A DNA stretch of 64,000 nt, taken from NCBI GenBank assembly GCA_029641185.1, contig JAPWGK010000020.1, positions 372,001 through 436,000 on the forward strand, read 5' to 3'. Within the stretch, counting starts at the first letter, position 1, and each line of letters begins with the position of its first letter. The DNA is from Pseudofabraea citricarpa (lineage: Eukaryota; Ascomycota; Leotiomycetes; Helotiales; Dermateaceae). This document shows positions 44,686 to 56,926 of this stretch, in pieces. The notes below the pieces were generated by a model, which worked only from the letters and a program-made list of their open reading frames with translations, ran no database searches and was not told the DNA's origin. Both the position numbers and the translations under genes were made by a program.

Positions 44686-46097
44686 ATGCCACCGCCGCCT
44701 CCGCCTCCTCCTCCTCCCCCTCCAGGCGGAGGAGCTCTTCCTGCAAGACCGCCTCCAGCAACAGCACAGAACAGGGTATGGCTCCAGTCATGTACTGCTT
44801 GGGCATAAACTAACACTCCAGTTAGGGGGCACTTCTTACAGATATTACCAAGGGAAAAGCACTCAAAAAAGCCGTTACAAATGATCGTTCAGCGCCAATT
44901 GTGGGAACGGTATCAGGAGGTGCAGGACCAGCTCCTGTGGGTGGTGCTCCACCTGTACCTGGAATGTCAAGACCGCCTGGAGGACTTGCACCGCCTGTAC
45001 CTCCAGGGGGAGCAAGTAGGGCTCGAAGTAATAGCGATCAGAGCGGGAGGGACTCGGGAGCAAATCCTCTGGAAGCGCCGCCACAGTTGGGAGGTCTATT
45101 TGCTGGAGGCATGCCCAAACTGAAAAAGAGAGGCGGGGGAGTAGATACAGGAGGTATGCTATATAAAATTTTGACCTTAGGGGGAAGTGGCTAATTCAGT
45201 ACAGCAAATCGAGATTCTTCCTACACATCAGATCCGGAATCATCACGCACTTCTGCTCCACCAGCACCGAAACCCCCTGGGATGGCAGCTCCCAGACCGC
45301 CAACAACTGCCCCTCCACCTCCAGGTCTTAGACCATCTGCTCAAAGTGCTGCATCTACATCTGCATTTGTACCTTCAGTCGCAAATTTACGAAAGACTCC
45401 GTTGAATTCGGCACAACGGCCAAACTCTTCAGCTTCAGTTCGTGGACCACCTCCACCTATCGGAAAGAAACCACCTCCTCCACCTGGATTACGAAAATTT
45501 TCATCTGCTTCTCCTTTAGCACCACCGCCTCCTCCTATAAATTCAGCACCGGCTCCTCCATTACCTTCCGGTCTGGCACCTAAACCTCCAAGTGCTCCTC
45601 CTCCACCACCGGCTGCAGCACCACGTCCATCAGCTCAACCTCCCCCACCTCCACCGCCTCCAACATCACCACCTGTAAATGGCGGCCAAAGTCTTGCTAT
45701 GCAGGCCGCAATTCGTGCGGCAGGACAAGCATCGCCAGCAGCAGCTCCTCCCCCTCCTCCCCCTCCGCCTTCAAATGGACCTCCATCTGCTCCGGCATTT
45801 AGTGCTCCCTCCCCACCATCTGCACCACCGCCACCTGTTGCTCGAACCCAAACTCAGCAGCCTATGCGATCCATGCTAGATCCAAGTTCCTACACCTTAT
45901 CGTCTAATGGAGGCCTACCTAAAAGCCCTAGCCCGTCTAGGAACTCACACCCTACTCGGATTGTAATAAACGACAATCGATGGAAATTCCAGGACGAAAG
46001 CATGCTACCAAAACCTAGAGATTTTGTGGGAGGCTCCAAAAAGTACCGAGCCGGTCGTGGTAGCAGCGTGCCTCTCGATATGAATGCTTATCAATAA
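44686..46097 (+). CDS. vrp1: Verprolin/WIP family actin-regulatory protein
   Basis: 436 residues from exons 44686-44775, 44826-45153, 45205-46097. It binds actin and the WASP homologue to drive Arp2/3-dependent endocytic patches. It opens with an 11-proline run after the ATG, then a WH2 domain directly across intron 1 (RGALLTDITKGKALKKAVTN, about residues 30-50). A long Pro-rich region with many PPPPP tracts (profilin and SH3 ligands, about 145-345) follows, and the C-terminal WASP-binding segment contains IVINDNRWKFQDESMLPKPRDF. The order WH2 - polyproline - WBD is diagnostic. Confidence 0.95.
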
Positions 46098-47108
46098 CCC
46101 GAGCATTCTGGACATAGCGTCAGAGTATAGTGAGTACTGTTTAGTTTCCAATGCGGCGTTTCAGCGGGTGGGTCATGGATGGGACTAGACAGTGGTACGT
46201 GTACCGCTCGGACCAGAGAGATTCTCTGGATGGAGGGGAAATGATGACCTGTATCTGGTCATGCACGCCTCTGTAGAAAGAATGGTAAGAAGATCAATCA
46301 ATGACCTGACGGCCCTGTGCACGATGTGTTTGCGGAGTATAGTTACATGGTAAGCGAGGGCTCCCCTGACCTGCTCCCCTGACTTCCTCCCCGCTCTACC
46401 ATTATTATCACGGGTACTACGTACCGGTATGAGAGCTATGACATTATCCGTGAGAAAGAAAGTCGTTGGCCCCCACAAAGAAAGCCTATTGTGACCTCGT
46501 TCTGGATAACTGGCAGTCGGCCTTTGTTGGCTGGGTATATGGATGAGGTGGATGGCGTGCTGCATGCGGTGGTAGCAGCAGTACAGTACCAGCAATCGTT
46601 CGTTCGTGTTCCCCAGGACCTTCTAATTTGGCTCAAGCTCCGGGAGTGGTTGAAAATCCAGCCTCCCAGGTTCTCAGCCGTGCGCCGTCGTTGTCGCTTC
46701 GTTCGCTTGGCCTCAGCACAAGGAAAGGACAGGTTTCCGGAAGCTTAAGCTTACCACGACTGACTACTTTTACCTTGCTTGCTTGAACAGCAGCCAGCTT
46801 TATTTTCTTCACCCGACACCGCCAGCTCGACGAAAGGTCCCCTCTCTTTGTTAATTTCTTTCTTTCGGGCCCTCACCTACCTGTCCATCCCGACTCCTGC
46901 CCACATCCAATTCACCACAGCTGCATACCTATCTACCTACCGACCGACCTACCTACCTATCTATCTTCAGCCATACTTTGCCATCGACCTTGGACCTTGA
47001 TCCGCATCTGTATCTGCACCTTACTTCCTTTTGCCCGCCTGAGCGACTGATCGACATCTTTTCCCAACCCACTGAGGAACTAGGTGCTTTGCCAGCAGGA
47101 CTGCGACA
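46098..47108. other. Spacer with long CT-rich leader of ERV29
   Basis: About 1 kb between verprolin and ERV29, both plus strand. The 3' half is CT-rich and includes tetranucleotide runs (ACCT/ATCT types) at about 46931-46966, likely in the ERV29 promoter or 5' UTR. No further gene called. Confidence 0.6.
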
Positions 47109-48257
<1,149 letters not shown>

Positions 48258-48867
48258 GTGGTTGAGAGATGTAGTATTGGAGATCGGCATTTGTTCTGGA
48301 AATAAGAATATAAACGAGAAGCCAACAGAGGGGCCAGCGTTCCACCAGACTTGCGAAATAACAAAGTCTGTGATCACAGTATGGGCTGGGAAGTGGTGAA
48401 GTGCTCAATGCTTCATATATGGGCTAGGCGTAAAACATCATCTTGAAAATGTACAAAGTCAAAAGTCACGAAAGCCAGAGTCTGTATCTTGCAAGTATTG
48501 TTCAATCTCGGAATGCAGCTGTGAAATTTGCGTGCCCTTTACAAAGGAGTGATGGAAATGCCGCGGTTCAATGACGAAGCCACACTTCGCACAGCCATCG
48601 ATCGGTACAGTAATCAAGTCTAATTGATCCACACAATGTGCTCGCTACTGCATGACCACAGCCACTCGATTTCTCAACTTGCCACTTTCAACAACAATGT
48701 TTGTTCTTCCAATAATAGACATACAGCTCTACAGTGTCAGTTTGTGATGTTGCTGCAGAAATCATACAACTGTTCTCTCAATCAAGGGTACTTCTGATGT
48801 GTGTGTTGGAGTTGCATGTGACCAAAACAGTGCTCTCTCACCAAGATTGGGATATAGCCACGCAGTT
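48258..48867. other. Intergenic region upstream of the HeLo gene
   Basis: This spacer holds the ERV29 3' UTR and HeLo-gene promoter. An in-frame ATG at 48799 could extend the HeLo protein by 23 residues. Nothing else recognised; in particular there is no second HeLo, NLR or amyloid-motif frame. Confidence 0.6.
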
Positions 48868-50505
48868 ATGGCCGAAGTAATAGGCACCGCACTGGGCTTC
48901 GTGGGTGCCATTGGAGTCATGGGGCAGCTCTTCAGTGGGTGTATAAAAGCCTACTCCTTCTTCACCACGGCTAGTAATCTCGGGCGGGACAGTGAGCGTC
49001 TCGTGTGTAAAATTCGCATCGAGGAGATGCGGTTATTAGTCTGGGGCCGCGAATGGGGTGTTGTCGAGGGACGCCTTGAGGCTCATCTCCAGGCGGAGAG
49101 TAATGCTGGGAACGAGGCCATGAAGAAGCTTGCTATCCAGATTCTGAGTGAGCTACACCGCACCATTACGGATTTCAATCGGCTGCAGGACAAGTATGGG
49201 TTGCAAGAGGAATCTCCCAATGAGAAGAGCCTGACACAGAAAGGATCGGTTTCCTCAACATCGAGTGTAACGAGTAAGCTGAGAAATGAGCTGCACTTGC
49301 GAGCCAAGTGGGTGATTGCCGACAAGGAAAAGTTCACCATGCTGTTGAAAGATCTAAAAGATTACAACGATGGATTGGAACAGCTCTTCCCAGCAGCTCG
49401 CATCGCTACGCTTCATCGGACCTGGCAGAATGAGTTACTGGATAGTGCTCATCGAGACATTGGGAAGCTGGACCTACTGGAGAAAGCCGCGAGCGGTGTA
49501 TATCCTCAACTAAATGCATCAGCAAGTCTCAAGCAGCTACGCATTAATCTAGATACTAATCCCACAGCCAACTTCAAACCAACCTATGCCCTGAAGATCA
49601 TAAGGACAAACCTTCAAATCCAGGATAAAGATCCAAGAAGGAGTGTGGGTGTGTATCAGGATCAGGATGTAGCCGTGGAATGGGTCGAGTACGAACGAGA
49701 AGATCCAGATGCTCGATTCAACCATATACGACGTATCGATGACCTCGCTCGCATGATCCACAGTGCATCAGATCGTCACCCCGACCTACACACGCTCGAT
49801 TGTCTAGGCTACACTGATGATTCGAGCACGAATCGTTATGGTCTGGTCTACAAAGTCCCAGAAGCCTCGTCCTCAACCCTTCACGCTCTAATAAGCAGTA
49901 ATGATCTCCGGACGCCAGACTTAGGCGACCGCTTCAAACTCGCACACACATTAGCTGTGGCCCTCTGGTCTCTACACTCTCTCGACTGGCTCCACAAATC
50001 TGTCTGCAGCTCCAACATTCTCTTCTTCCCGTCAGCTATCTCGTCGTCCGCTACAAAAGCCACGGCCACCGCAGCTAGTATCCCTGATATCTCATCGCCC
50101 TTTCTGCTCGGCTTCGACGCATCCCGTCCAGACCACCAGACAGAAATGTCCGTCGCGTCACGGAACCCCGCCGCCATGGATCTGCACCGCCACCCATCGT
50201 CGCTCAACGGCATGTCGCGCAAGCCGTACTGCAAATCCTACGATATCTACTCTCTCGGCCTGGTGCTGCTTGAGATCGGGCTGTGGAAGACGATCCAGAC
50301 CTTCCATCGCCCGCACTACAGTGCCGAGAAGTTTCGGGATAAGGTCGTCAAGAGCGTATTGGTTCCGGGCTTAGGAAGTAAGACCGGTGCGCTGTATCGC
50401 GATGTCGTCGAGAGGTGTCTCTTTGTCAAGGAGGATCTCGAGGAGTCCCAAGCTGGCCAGGTTTTGGAGTTTGTCGTTGGTCGGCTGGAGGGGCTGAGAG
50501 TTTAA
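48868..50505 (+). CDS. HeLo-domain protein with C-terminal pseudokinase
   Basis: A single-exon, 545-residue protein. Residues ~1-210 match the HeLo (prion-inhibition and propagation) fold of fungal cell-death effectors: a hydrophobic N-terminal helix (MAEVIGTALGFVGAIGVMGQ), GRDSERLV near residue 41, LLVWGREWG, and a closing helix RAKWVIADKEKF...DGLEQLFP. Residues ~230-540 have a kinase fold: a beta3 strand VAVEWVEYE near 267 (Glu where Lys is expected), a catalytic-loop equivalent WLHKSVCSSNILFF near 374 (HRD lost, Asn kept), GFDASRP near 414 in place of DFG, and SYDIYSLGLVLLEIG near 456 (alpha-F Asp kept). It is therefore predicted to be a pseudokinase. HeLo domains of known members insert into membranes once activated; that this one does is inferred. 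An upstream in-frame ATG at 48799 is possible. Confidence 0.9.
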   Translation: MAEVIGTALGFVGAIGVMGQLFSGCIKAYSFFTTASNLGRDSERLVCKIRIEEMRLLVWGREWGVVEGRLEAHLQAESNAGNEAMKKLAIQILSELHRTITDFNRLQDKYGLQEESPNEKSLTQKGSVSSTSSVTSKLRNELHLRAKWVIADKEKFTMLLKDLKDYNDGLEQLFPAARIATLHRTWQNELLDSAHRDIGKLDLLEKAASGVYPQLNASASLKQLRINLDTNPTANFKPTYALKIIRTNLQIQDKDPRRSVGVYQDQDVAVEWVEYEREDPDARFNHIRRIDDLARMIHSASDRHPDLHTLDCLGYTDDSSTNRYGLVYKVPEASSSTLHALISSNDLRTPDLGDRFKLAHTLAVALWSLHSLDWLHKSVCSSNILFFPSAISSSATKATATAASIPDISSPFLLGFDASRPDHQTEMSVASRNPAAMDLHRHPSSLNGMSRKPYCKSYDIYSLGLVLLEIGLWKTIQTFHRPHYSAEKFRDKVVKSVLVPGLGSKTGALYRDVVERCLFVKEDLEESQAGQVLEFVVGRLEGLRV

Positions 50506-51556
50506 GATGGGGGGAAAGAAAATGTGGAAGTGGAAGAGATGGGTTTGGTTCCTTTTTTTTTTTTTTTTTTTTTTTTTGTATATATGCTGCTGGGTGTCGA
50601 GTGCGAGACTTGTTGGATCCGGGATATATGTTTATGTTATTTCGAGGATGAAATCTGTTTATAGACTGCATATAGTAATTTCGGTTTGGAATAATCGCAT
50701 ACCTATTTTATTGGTTGAATGGGGAAAGAAATAGCTATTACCTCCTACGTAAGCTTATAGTGATTAGCTTCGATTCTGGTGCGGTGCAACAGATAGAAAT
50801 TAAACGGGATTTGCTTCATTGCTTGTTGTCTACGTATATCTATACCTCGGTGCCTTGAAGCGTTTTCGTTATTCGGATCTAGAGACCAAGGTGTCGCTTA
50901 ACCTCATAATTTTCCTTCGTTCTTTTTTCGCCTTGAATTTTTTTTCCTCTCACATTCTTTCTTCTTTTTTTCTTCTTCTCTTGTTACTCCTCGAGAAAAT
51001 GGAATCCTGGACTTGGGTGTTTGAAGTTGAGATAGCTTGAGGTAGTTAGCGATATATGACCATTAATATTACTCTCTTCTATTTTAGTGGCTGGTATTTC
51101 GTCTGGTCTGTTTTGAGAAGAAGGGTAGGATAAGAGAGTGACACCTTTGGATCTGTGTAGAGGTTTTATATTGTGTTATCAACCTATTATGATCTGGCGT
51201 GTACAATTCAATTTCTTTCCTTCTATGTTGCTTTGGATCCAAACTGGCCCGTGGTTTATGGCATGCGAATTACGTGGATAATTCAGTAATTATTCATTAG
51301 AACAGTGGTATTTGAGGAAGAGTCAGCTTCTAGTATAGATATTAGAGCATTGGAATTAGTCAGTTGGCTTGGGTTGGGGATCTCAGATTCGGATTGTAGA
51401 TATGAAGGTGCTTGTGTTGGTCGCTGCTTCCTGGTCGCTTGTCTGAGCCTGACGTCGCTTGAGCCTCATATTCTTCATTGCAATGAAGTTTATATTTCTA
51501 AATATACTGTCTAAAAACGCGATGATATCTATACTTCTAAGAATGAAAATCTATAA
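50506..51556. other. Convergent intergenic region, T-rich
   Basis: About 1 kb between the 3' ends of the HeLo gene and the dehydrogenase. It contains a 25-T homopolymer and further T/C-rich tracts (about 50930-50990). No gene called. Confidence 0.6.
50553..50577. repeat. Homopolymer of 25 T
   Basis: An uninterrupted T25 just downstream of the HeLo gene stop codon, in its likely 3' UTR. Confidence 0.9.
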
Positions 51557-52603
51557 TTACAGGATATTGTTAACCGGTGTTAGAGGTTTATTCTTGCCCC
51601 CGTAAAAGAACGCCTCCAGGTTGTCGAATGTAACCTGTTCAGCCCTCAACCAACTCGTCCTCGAACAGACCCCAAAATGCGGCAGAACTGTTGTCATATA
51701 GTTATCTTTCAGAGCAGGATTAATTCCCGGCTCATTCTCATGCACATCCAAGCCCACACCAATCACCTTTCTACTCTCCATCGCCTTCAGCAAAGCCGCC
51801 TCATCAATCAATCCTCCTCTTGCAATGTTTACCACTCTTATCCCACTTTCCTTCACCAATTCAAACTGTGCAGTTGAGAGCATATGATGCATATCCCGTG
51901 TATACGGGCACGCCAAACAAACACAATCCGCAACCTTGAGAAGCGACTCGAGCGAAGAGTGATAGACGACATCTCCCCCATCAATCCTCGCTTCCTTCTC
52001 AGGTGCCATGCGTCGCCGATTAAAGTAATGAATCTTCATGCCAAACGCCACAGCCCTCGTGGCAATCGCCATTCCAATGGTTCCCATCCCCACGATGGCC
52101 AGGACCTGGCCCGAAGGATCTACGGCGAGTTTTCCCAGGACACGACTATCGTCCCACCTCTCGTCGCGCGTGACATGCTCGGCAAAGGTAAAGTAGCGGA
52201 AGGTATTCAAGATGAGATGCAGGGCCGTGTTGGCCACGGCCTCCGTAAACGTGTCCGGCGCATTGCAGTACCAGATGCCCATCTCGGTCAGCGTCTCGAT
52301 ATCCGCCGCATCATAGCCGTGCGAACCTGCCGCGATCAGCTTGAGCGATTTCGGGAAGTGCTTCAGCACCTCGCCCCGGAAGAATATCTGGTCCCCGAAC
52401 GGCTCGGCTTTCAACCACCCGGTCCGGATGATGGCTTGGATTCTGTGGTACTCTCCTCCGGGCTGCAGCCGTTCGATGAACTCGGCTGTGTTGGCGCATG
52501 AGTACGTTAGGATGTTGAATTTGGATTGGATCCGCGCCCACTGTTCGGGGTCGATAGTCCGGACCGAGGATGGAATGTACAGGATGATGGGTTTAAGAAT
52601 CAT
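51557..52603 (-). CDS. D-isomer-specific 2-hydroxyacid dehydrogenase (glyoxylate/hydroxypyruvate reductase type)
   Basis: A single-exon, 348-residue cytosolic NAD(P)H oxidoreductase. The Rossmann motif is AIVGMGTIGMAIA near residue 170. Catalytic residues of the family are visible: Arg in VVNIARGGLIDEAALL, Glu in DVHENEPGI and the active-site His in TTVLPHFGVCSRTSW. An N-terminal substrate domain includes AAGSHGYDAADIETL, the K/G-V-D loop equivalent. Two Tyr/Phe-rich segments (FNRRRMAPEKEARI) follow the NAD site, as in fungal glyoxylate reductases. Cofactor preference cannot be settled, though the Arg-Arg after beta2 favours NADPH. Confidence 0.92.
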   Translation of the reverse strand: MILKPIILYIPSSVRTIDPEQWARIQSKFNILTYSCANTAEFIERLQPGGEYHRIQAIIRTGWLKAEPFGDQIFFRGEVLKHFPKSLKLIAAGSHGYDAADIETLTEMGIWYCNAPDTFTEAVANTALHLILNTFRYFTFAEHVTRDERWDDSRVLGKLAVDPSGQVLAIVGMGTIGMAIATRAVAFGMKIHYFNRRRMAPEKEARIDGGDVVYHSSLESLLKVADCVCLACPYTRDMHHMLSTAQFELVKESGIRVVNIARGGLIDEAALLKAMESRKVIGVGLDVHENEPGINPALKDNYMTTVLPHFGVCSRTSWLRAEQVTFDNLEAFFYGGKNKPLTPVNNIL

Positions 52604-53867
52604 CGTGGAGAGTGAAAAGTGCAGATTCGCTATGTGGTGATGGTGAGGATAGAATTATATTTGATGTGACGAGGGACGGACGAGTCACACATCTTCCATT
52701 TTTGATTGGGAAGAGACACCGGTTTCGGTGCTGGTGTGACTTGCCCGCGGCGTGAAGACCTATTAACATCCTCCAAGAACGGTTGCTGAAAATCCGAGTA
52801 ACTCTTTATAACAAAACAGAGAGAAAAGAAATGGGATGGAAATATAGCTTGGCAGAAAGTATAATAACATGGTGTTGCGTTCGCCAGATGGGAACAAATT
52901 AAGGAAACCATGTCTCGGTAAATGTGCGTGGCACGGGGATAATATCCATCTCTGATGAGTCTGGAGATAGAAGTCTATTGGGTGTATCTCTAAAAGGAGA
53001 GGCAAGGATTACCAGGCTGTAATTTGATACTACTCTAGAGTGTGGTTTAATACAAAGTGTTAGTAACCAAGAGAATATAACTTCTTAGTACATCAGTGAG
53101 TTTTAAAATCTGCTTCTGTCTTGAGTATCGTTTTAGTGATCATTATATCACATTAATAAAGGTATCTGGGATAAGATTGTCGTATACAGACTTGTATTTC
53201 AAGGAGGTTACGGCGGAAGAAAATCCATTCTTCTAGATGTTCGTGTGGGTATTATCAGAACAATAATTCAGGATGCTTCGCGGCTGTAATATCTCTCCAT
53301 AGCCTTTTCCTTTCCCCTCTTCCCCTTCCCCCACTTTAAAACTTGATAATCATGTTCTGTTTGTTCTGAATACAAATGCAGTCCTATCATGAGACATAGG
53401 TCCTTCGAAATGTCCAATTTCGATATACGGAGTACTACTTTTTGAATAATAAGATGCAGGAGATCTATTATGATTGACTGAGTATATCTGGTATTACTAC
53501 TACTATAATATGTAGTTACTTGGTAATGCGATTTCTTCTTGCAAAACAATCAAGTCTACTTGCCGGATGGGATTTGGAACTTTGACATGTTCACTCTAAA
53601 TTTCGAGAAATCTTTAGCTTTCGAGTGCCTACCGATCGAAAGGGCTCATACTAGTTTTCATTCTTTGCTCAAAGTGAGTACTCAGCGAGTAAATATGTTA
53701 ACATTGGAATCTTACTTAATGCTTGCAAATCTGTTCATGCAACTATAGCCCACACTTGATGCTTCGTTTCCCCCCATATCACACCACCTACTTTTTTCCT
53801 TAGTAGTTTGGTATATATTTTCAAACTCTCGAAAGCCATGCATCAAAAAGATCACTCAGATCCAACA
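52604..53867. other. AT-rich spacer upstream of tRNA-Ile
   Basis: About 1.26 kb between the dehydrogenase promoter and tRNA-Ile. AT-rich, especially 53030-53540, with short frames only; no repeat family recognised. Confidence 0.6.
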
Positions 53868-53959
53868 GGTCGCTTAGCTCAGTTGGTTAGAGCGTGGTGC
53901 TAATATCTTCGGAAACAAAGATAACGCCAAGGTCGCGAGTTCGACCCTCGTAGTGACCA
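53868..53959 (+). tRNA. tRNA-Ile (AAT) with an 18-nt intron
   Basis: The acceptor GGTCGCT pairs with AGTGACC (one G:T), discriminator A. The D arm GCTCAGTTGGTTAGAGC is canonical, and the anticodon stem TGGTG/CGCCA has loop CTAATAA with anticodon AAT at 53902-53904. The 18-nt intron 53906-53923 sits after position 37, where eukaryotic tRNA introns always lie. The T arm GCGAGTTCGACCCTCGT is intact. Mature length is 74 nt. A CTCTTTTTG tract about 10 nt downstream is a good Pol III terminator. Confidence 0.96.
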
Positions 53960-54754
53960 GATCAATTCTCTTTTTGCATGGTGTTCCTGTAGAATTGAAC
54001 TTTTGATTGCTTCAAGTGTTTGTTTGGTGTCGGCTTGGTTTTCTTTTTTGGTTGTAACGATTTCTCGCTTATTTGTTCAGAACAGAAGTGGTCCTTTGTT
54101 TGGTTGGTTGCGCTTGCCTGTATGTCTGTCGCGTGATCATATGAGAAGGGTTATTATAATATAGTAATTGAATAATATTATGTAATTTTTTCTTCTGTGA
54201 ATCAATCTCTCTATTCTTTAATAAATATTGTGTTTAGACTTTTTAAAGACCAGTGTCAATGCGAGAAGCTGAAACCCCTGAAACAATTAGGTTTGCTGTC
54301 TGTCTACTACAATCTCTGGTAATTAACAGTTGTGTTTGGTAGTTATCAGATACATTAGAAAATTAGGACAGCCTAGGAGAGGGAGGCAGTGTCTAACCTA
54401 TCTGGTTCTGCAATAGGATCAGGGACTATAGCATGTTTGAGTAAGAAAAAGGTTCATATCATATGGAGCCGCTTTCCAGTACCATTAGGTATTTCAATTC
54501 CAGCTTATTGCTAAAATAATACTAACTGGAGGGTTCGCACTGCTCTGAATACATCTGGTATTAGAAGTGTACAAGTTGCACAACTCCGATCCTCAACACC
54601 ATTTTTCCAAGCCTCTCTTCGTTCCCTTATTTCCCTCGGCTCCGAGATTGTCACGGCCAAGTTGGAACCCCACGGCGGAAGGTCGAGCTGTGATATTTGT
54701 TTTGTTTGTGGCTTCATTTAGTCCCCACACCTTTGTATGCACATCCGTGTGCCT
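53960..54754. other. Spacer between tRNA-Ile and PER1
   Basis: AT-rich sequence containing the Pol III terminator T tract and the PER1 3' UTR. Short frames only. Confidence 0.6.
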
Positions 54755-55799
54755 TTATGCCTTCAAGCGTTGCCCGGCCATATCATCATTCGAATCCTTA
54801 ATGAGAAAGCTGGAAAATGTTAGTTTATACTTGCACAACAGACCCATAAAACTTACTTATACCACAGCATAGTCGGGGCGACCGTGCCCAGATGCCATAA
54901 TGAATGTGCATCTAACAATCCCCAAATAGGAGGGAAATCCAGCAATTCCAAACTCATAGCCATGATGAGCCAAGCAACAACCAATCCTGGCCATGCCGCC
55001 CACGTCCTCTTTGACTTTCTGTATTTTTGGAAACTAAACCAACTCCACAGCGAATTCTGCAGGACTCCTATCACCACATTTGCAGTCATATTGTACCCAT
55101 AATCCCAGTCATAGTATTTGAGGTAGGTGACGTGCGCTATGAACATCGTGATACACAATGTCGTCCAAGCTCTGAGGATAGATTTCGTCTTTCGTCCACC
55201 AAGATCCAAACGGAAGACGCGGACGACTGCATAGTAAAATCCATAAAGGACACTTGCACCAGCTGCAAAGTAATCCATCTCCTCAGTGATATCAAAGTCC
55301 CTAGTATGGAAAATCATGCTGAAACCCCAACTTGCCATCCCAAAGTACGCGAGCAGGATATAGTATCTTCGCAGAGAATACGTCGTGGGAATATTCGAGA
55401 GAACTTTTGAGAGGCCATCTTGGTGAGCGAGAAAGTTGAACAGCGAGAATAGTACACTTAGAGGCTCCTGCATGCCCAAGAATCTCTGAAACGGCCATTT
55501 CCCATGGAACTGAACAATGGGCTGAGATGCTGCAACTCTTCGTTCGGTGATTATATGTTGACAAGTGTAATCGCATTCGGTGGGACAATCCCAAAGGAGG
55601 ACTCGGTGTAAAAAGGGGATAGTGGTAGCATGAGTGTCGCAGTTCTCACGATGACAAACCTGGACTTGTTAGAAGATGACATCAAGTGAGAGATGAAGCT
55701 ACAAACCTCGACACACTCTCGGAACTCCGGAAGCCGGTCGCCATAGGATGCCAAAGCAACCGAAGCTAGCAGAAGCAACAATAGCCCCCGGAGAATCAT
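54755..55799 (-). CDS. per1: Per1/PGAP3-like GPI-anchor lipid remodelling protein
   Basis: 316 residues; exons (minus) 55799-55707, 55659-54857, 54809-54755. Per1 is an ER membrane protein needed to remove an acyl chain from GPI anchors so that they can be rebuilt and exported. A signal peptide (MILRGLLLLLLASVALAS) precedes a Cys-rich lumenal segment (FRECVEVCHRENC, LLWDCPTECDYTCQH) and the motif WPFQRFLGMQEPLSVLFSLFNF. About seven TM segments follow, with conserved SMIFHTRDFDITEEMDYF (His/Asp of the hydrolase superfamily) and LDAHSLWHLGTV. The C-terminus ends in a short tail encoded by the last exon. Confidence 0.96.
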
Positions 55800-56820
55800 G
55801 TTGTTTGGTGTTTTGGTTTTTCTTGAACTGATCTTCGCGACTCGGGACTTTCTGGGGAGACAGTAGCTCTGGCGGTTGGACCTCGGAAGTTATCTCGTCA
55901 CGTGAAAAAGCTTGTGCGGCAGATTGCTGGTACGAGTTATGGAGAAAGGGGCTTGGAAATGTGAGCTAAGAATGGAATCGTCGAAAGCTTGGTATAAGGA
56001 TTGGCTAGGGGAACTGAGGATCTATTACTCGCTGAAATATGCAGGTCATATTGGAGATGCCCTGTTCTTTCAGCGATCCTTTCAATCTTATTGAAGCACA
56101 ATTTTTGTCATAAAGCAATAGTCGTCAGGGATACAGGTACAAAGGACCTACCAGCGCTTGGGAGTTTTTTTCTTCACATCTGCTTGACCAAAGCAAGTTG
56201 CTATTTCCTTTTTGGATTCTAATCGCATGAACCATTCCCCGCCTGCTTGCTACTGACGTCCATCCAAAGAGTATTCTCCTTCACTTATATACAAATATCG
56301 TGGTTTGTAGAGAAATAAAAATTGCCCTGACAACAGCGGGTGGGTTAACCGCCGCATTTTAGTTGACCTGTATTTTGATCGGCTATAGTATACCTATAGG
56401 TAGATAGTTGGCAGTCGGGTTCTAGTTAACAACTGAAATTTGATTGATAAGGCAACCTATGTGCACCTCTTCTGATCCTCCGAAGTAAAAAATAAGAACA
56501 CCCACTTGTAGTTATTACTAGAAGGGGTAGTTGAACCGCGTAGGTTCAAATGACTGCTTACTATGGATTTCATAATCATTAACTGTCCACGTATGCTTTG
56601 TATTATCTCCTTGTTTTATAAAACATAAAATACTGCAGTCTCACTCTATTCTGTATAGAAATCTTTGTGCTAAGTAAATAAAGTAGAAGTTACTCACGCC
56701 CCCACAGCCCCTCAACGCCAATATGCTTCCTATTATTAAGCGAGATTGTCGATAAGCGAAGCTTGTAGAGGCTAAAAGCAAAAAAATGTTGTACAGATAC
56801 CACAAAAGATCCAAAAATCA
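55800..56820. other. Intergenic region between PER1 and tRNA-Ala
   Basis: About 1 kb upstream of PER1. Short frames only; AT-rich toward the tRNA. Nothing recognised. Confidence 0.6.
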
Positions 56821-56926
56821 TGGACGGTCAGGGGATTGAACCCTGGACCTCTCGCAGACGATTCTTGTCAATGTTAATTGACTCATGAATGCAAAGCGAG
56901 CGATACTACCACTGATCTAACCGCCC
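56821..56926 (-). tRNA. tRNA-Ala (TGC) with a 33-nt intron
   Basis: On the minus strand the acceptor GGGCGGT pairs with ACCGTCC, discriminator A. The third pair is G3:U70, the alanine identity element. The anticodon stem CTCGC/GCGAG has loop TTTGCAT with anticodon TGC (56893-56891). A 33-nt intron (56889-56857) follows position 37. The T arm CAGGGTTCAATCCCCTG is intact. Mature length is 73 nt. Confidence 0.95.

Noticed and set aside
51884..52501. 205-codon plus-strand frame inside the hydroxyacid dehydrogenase
   Set aside because: Antisense to a complete, motif-verified dehydrogenase.
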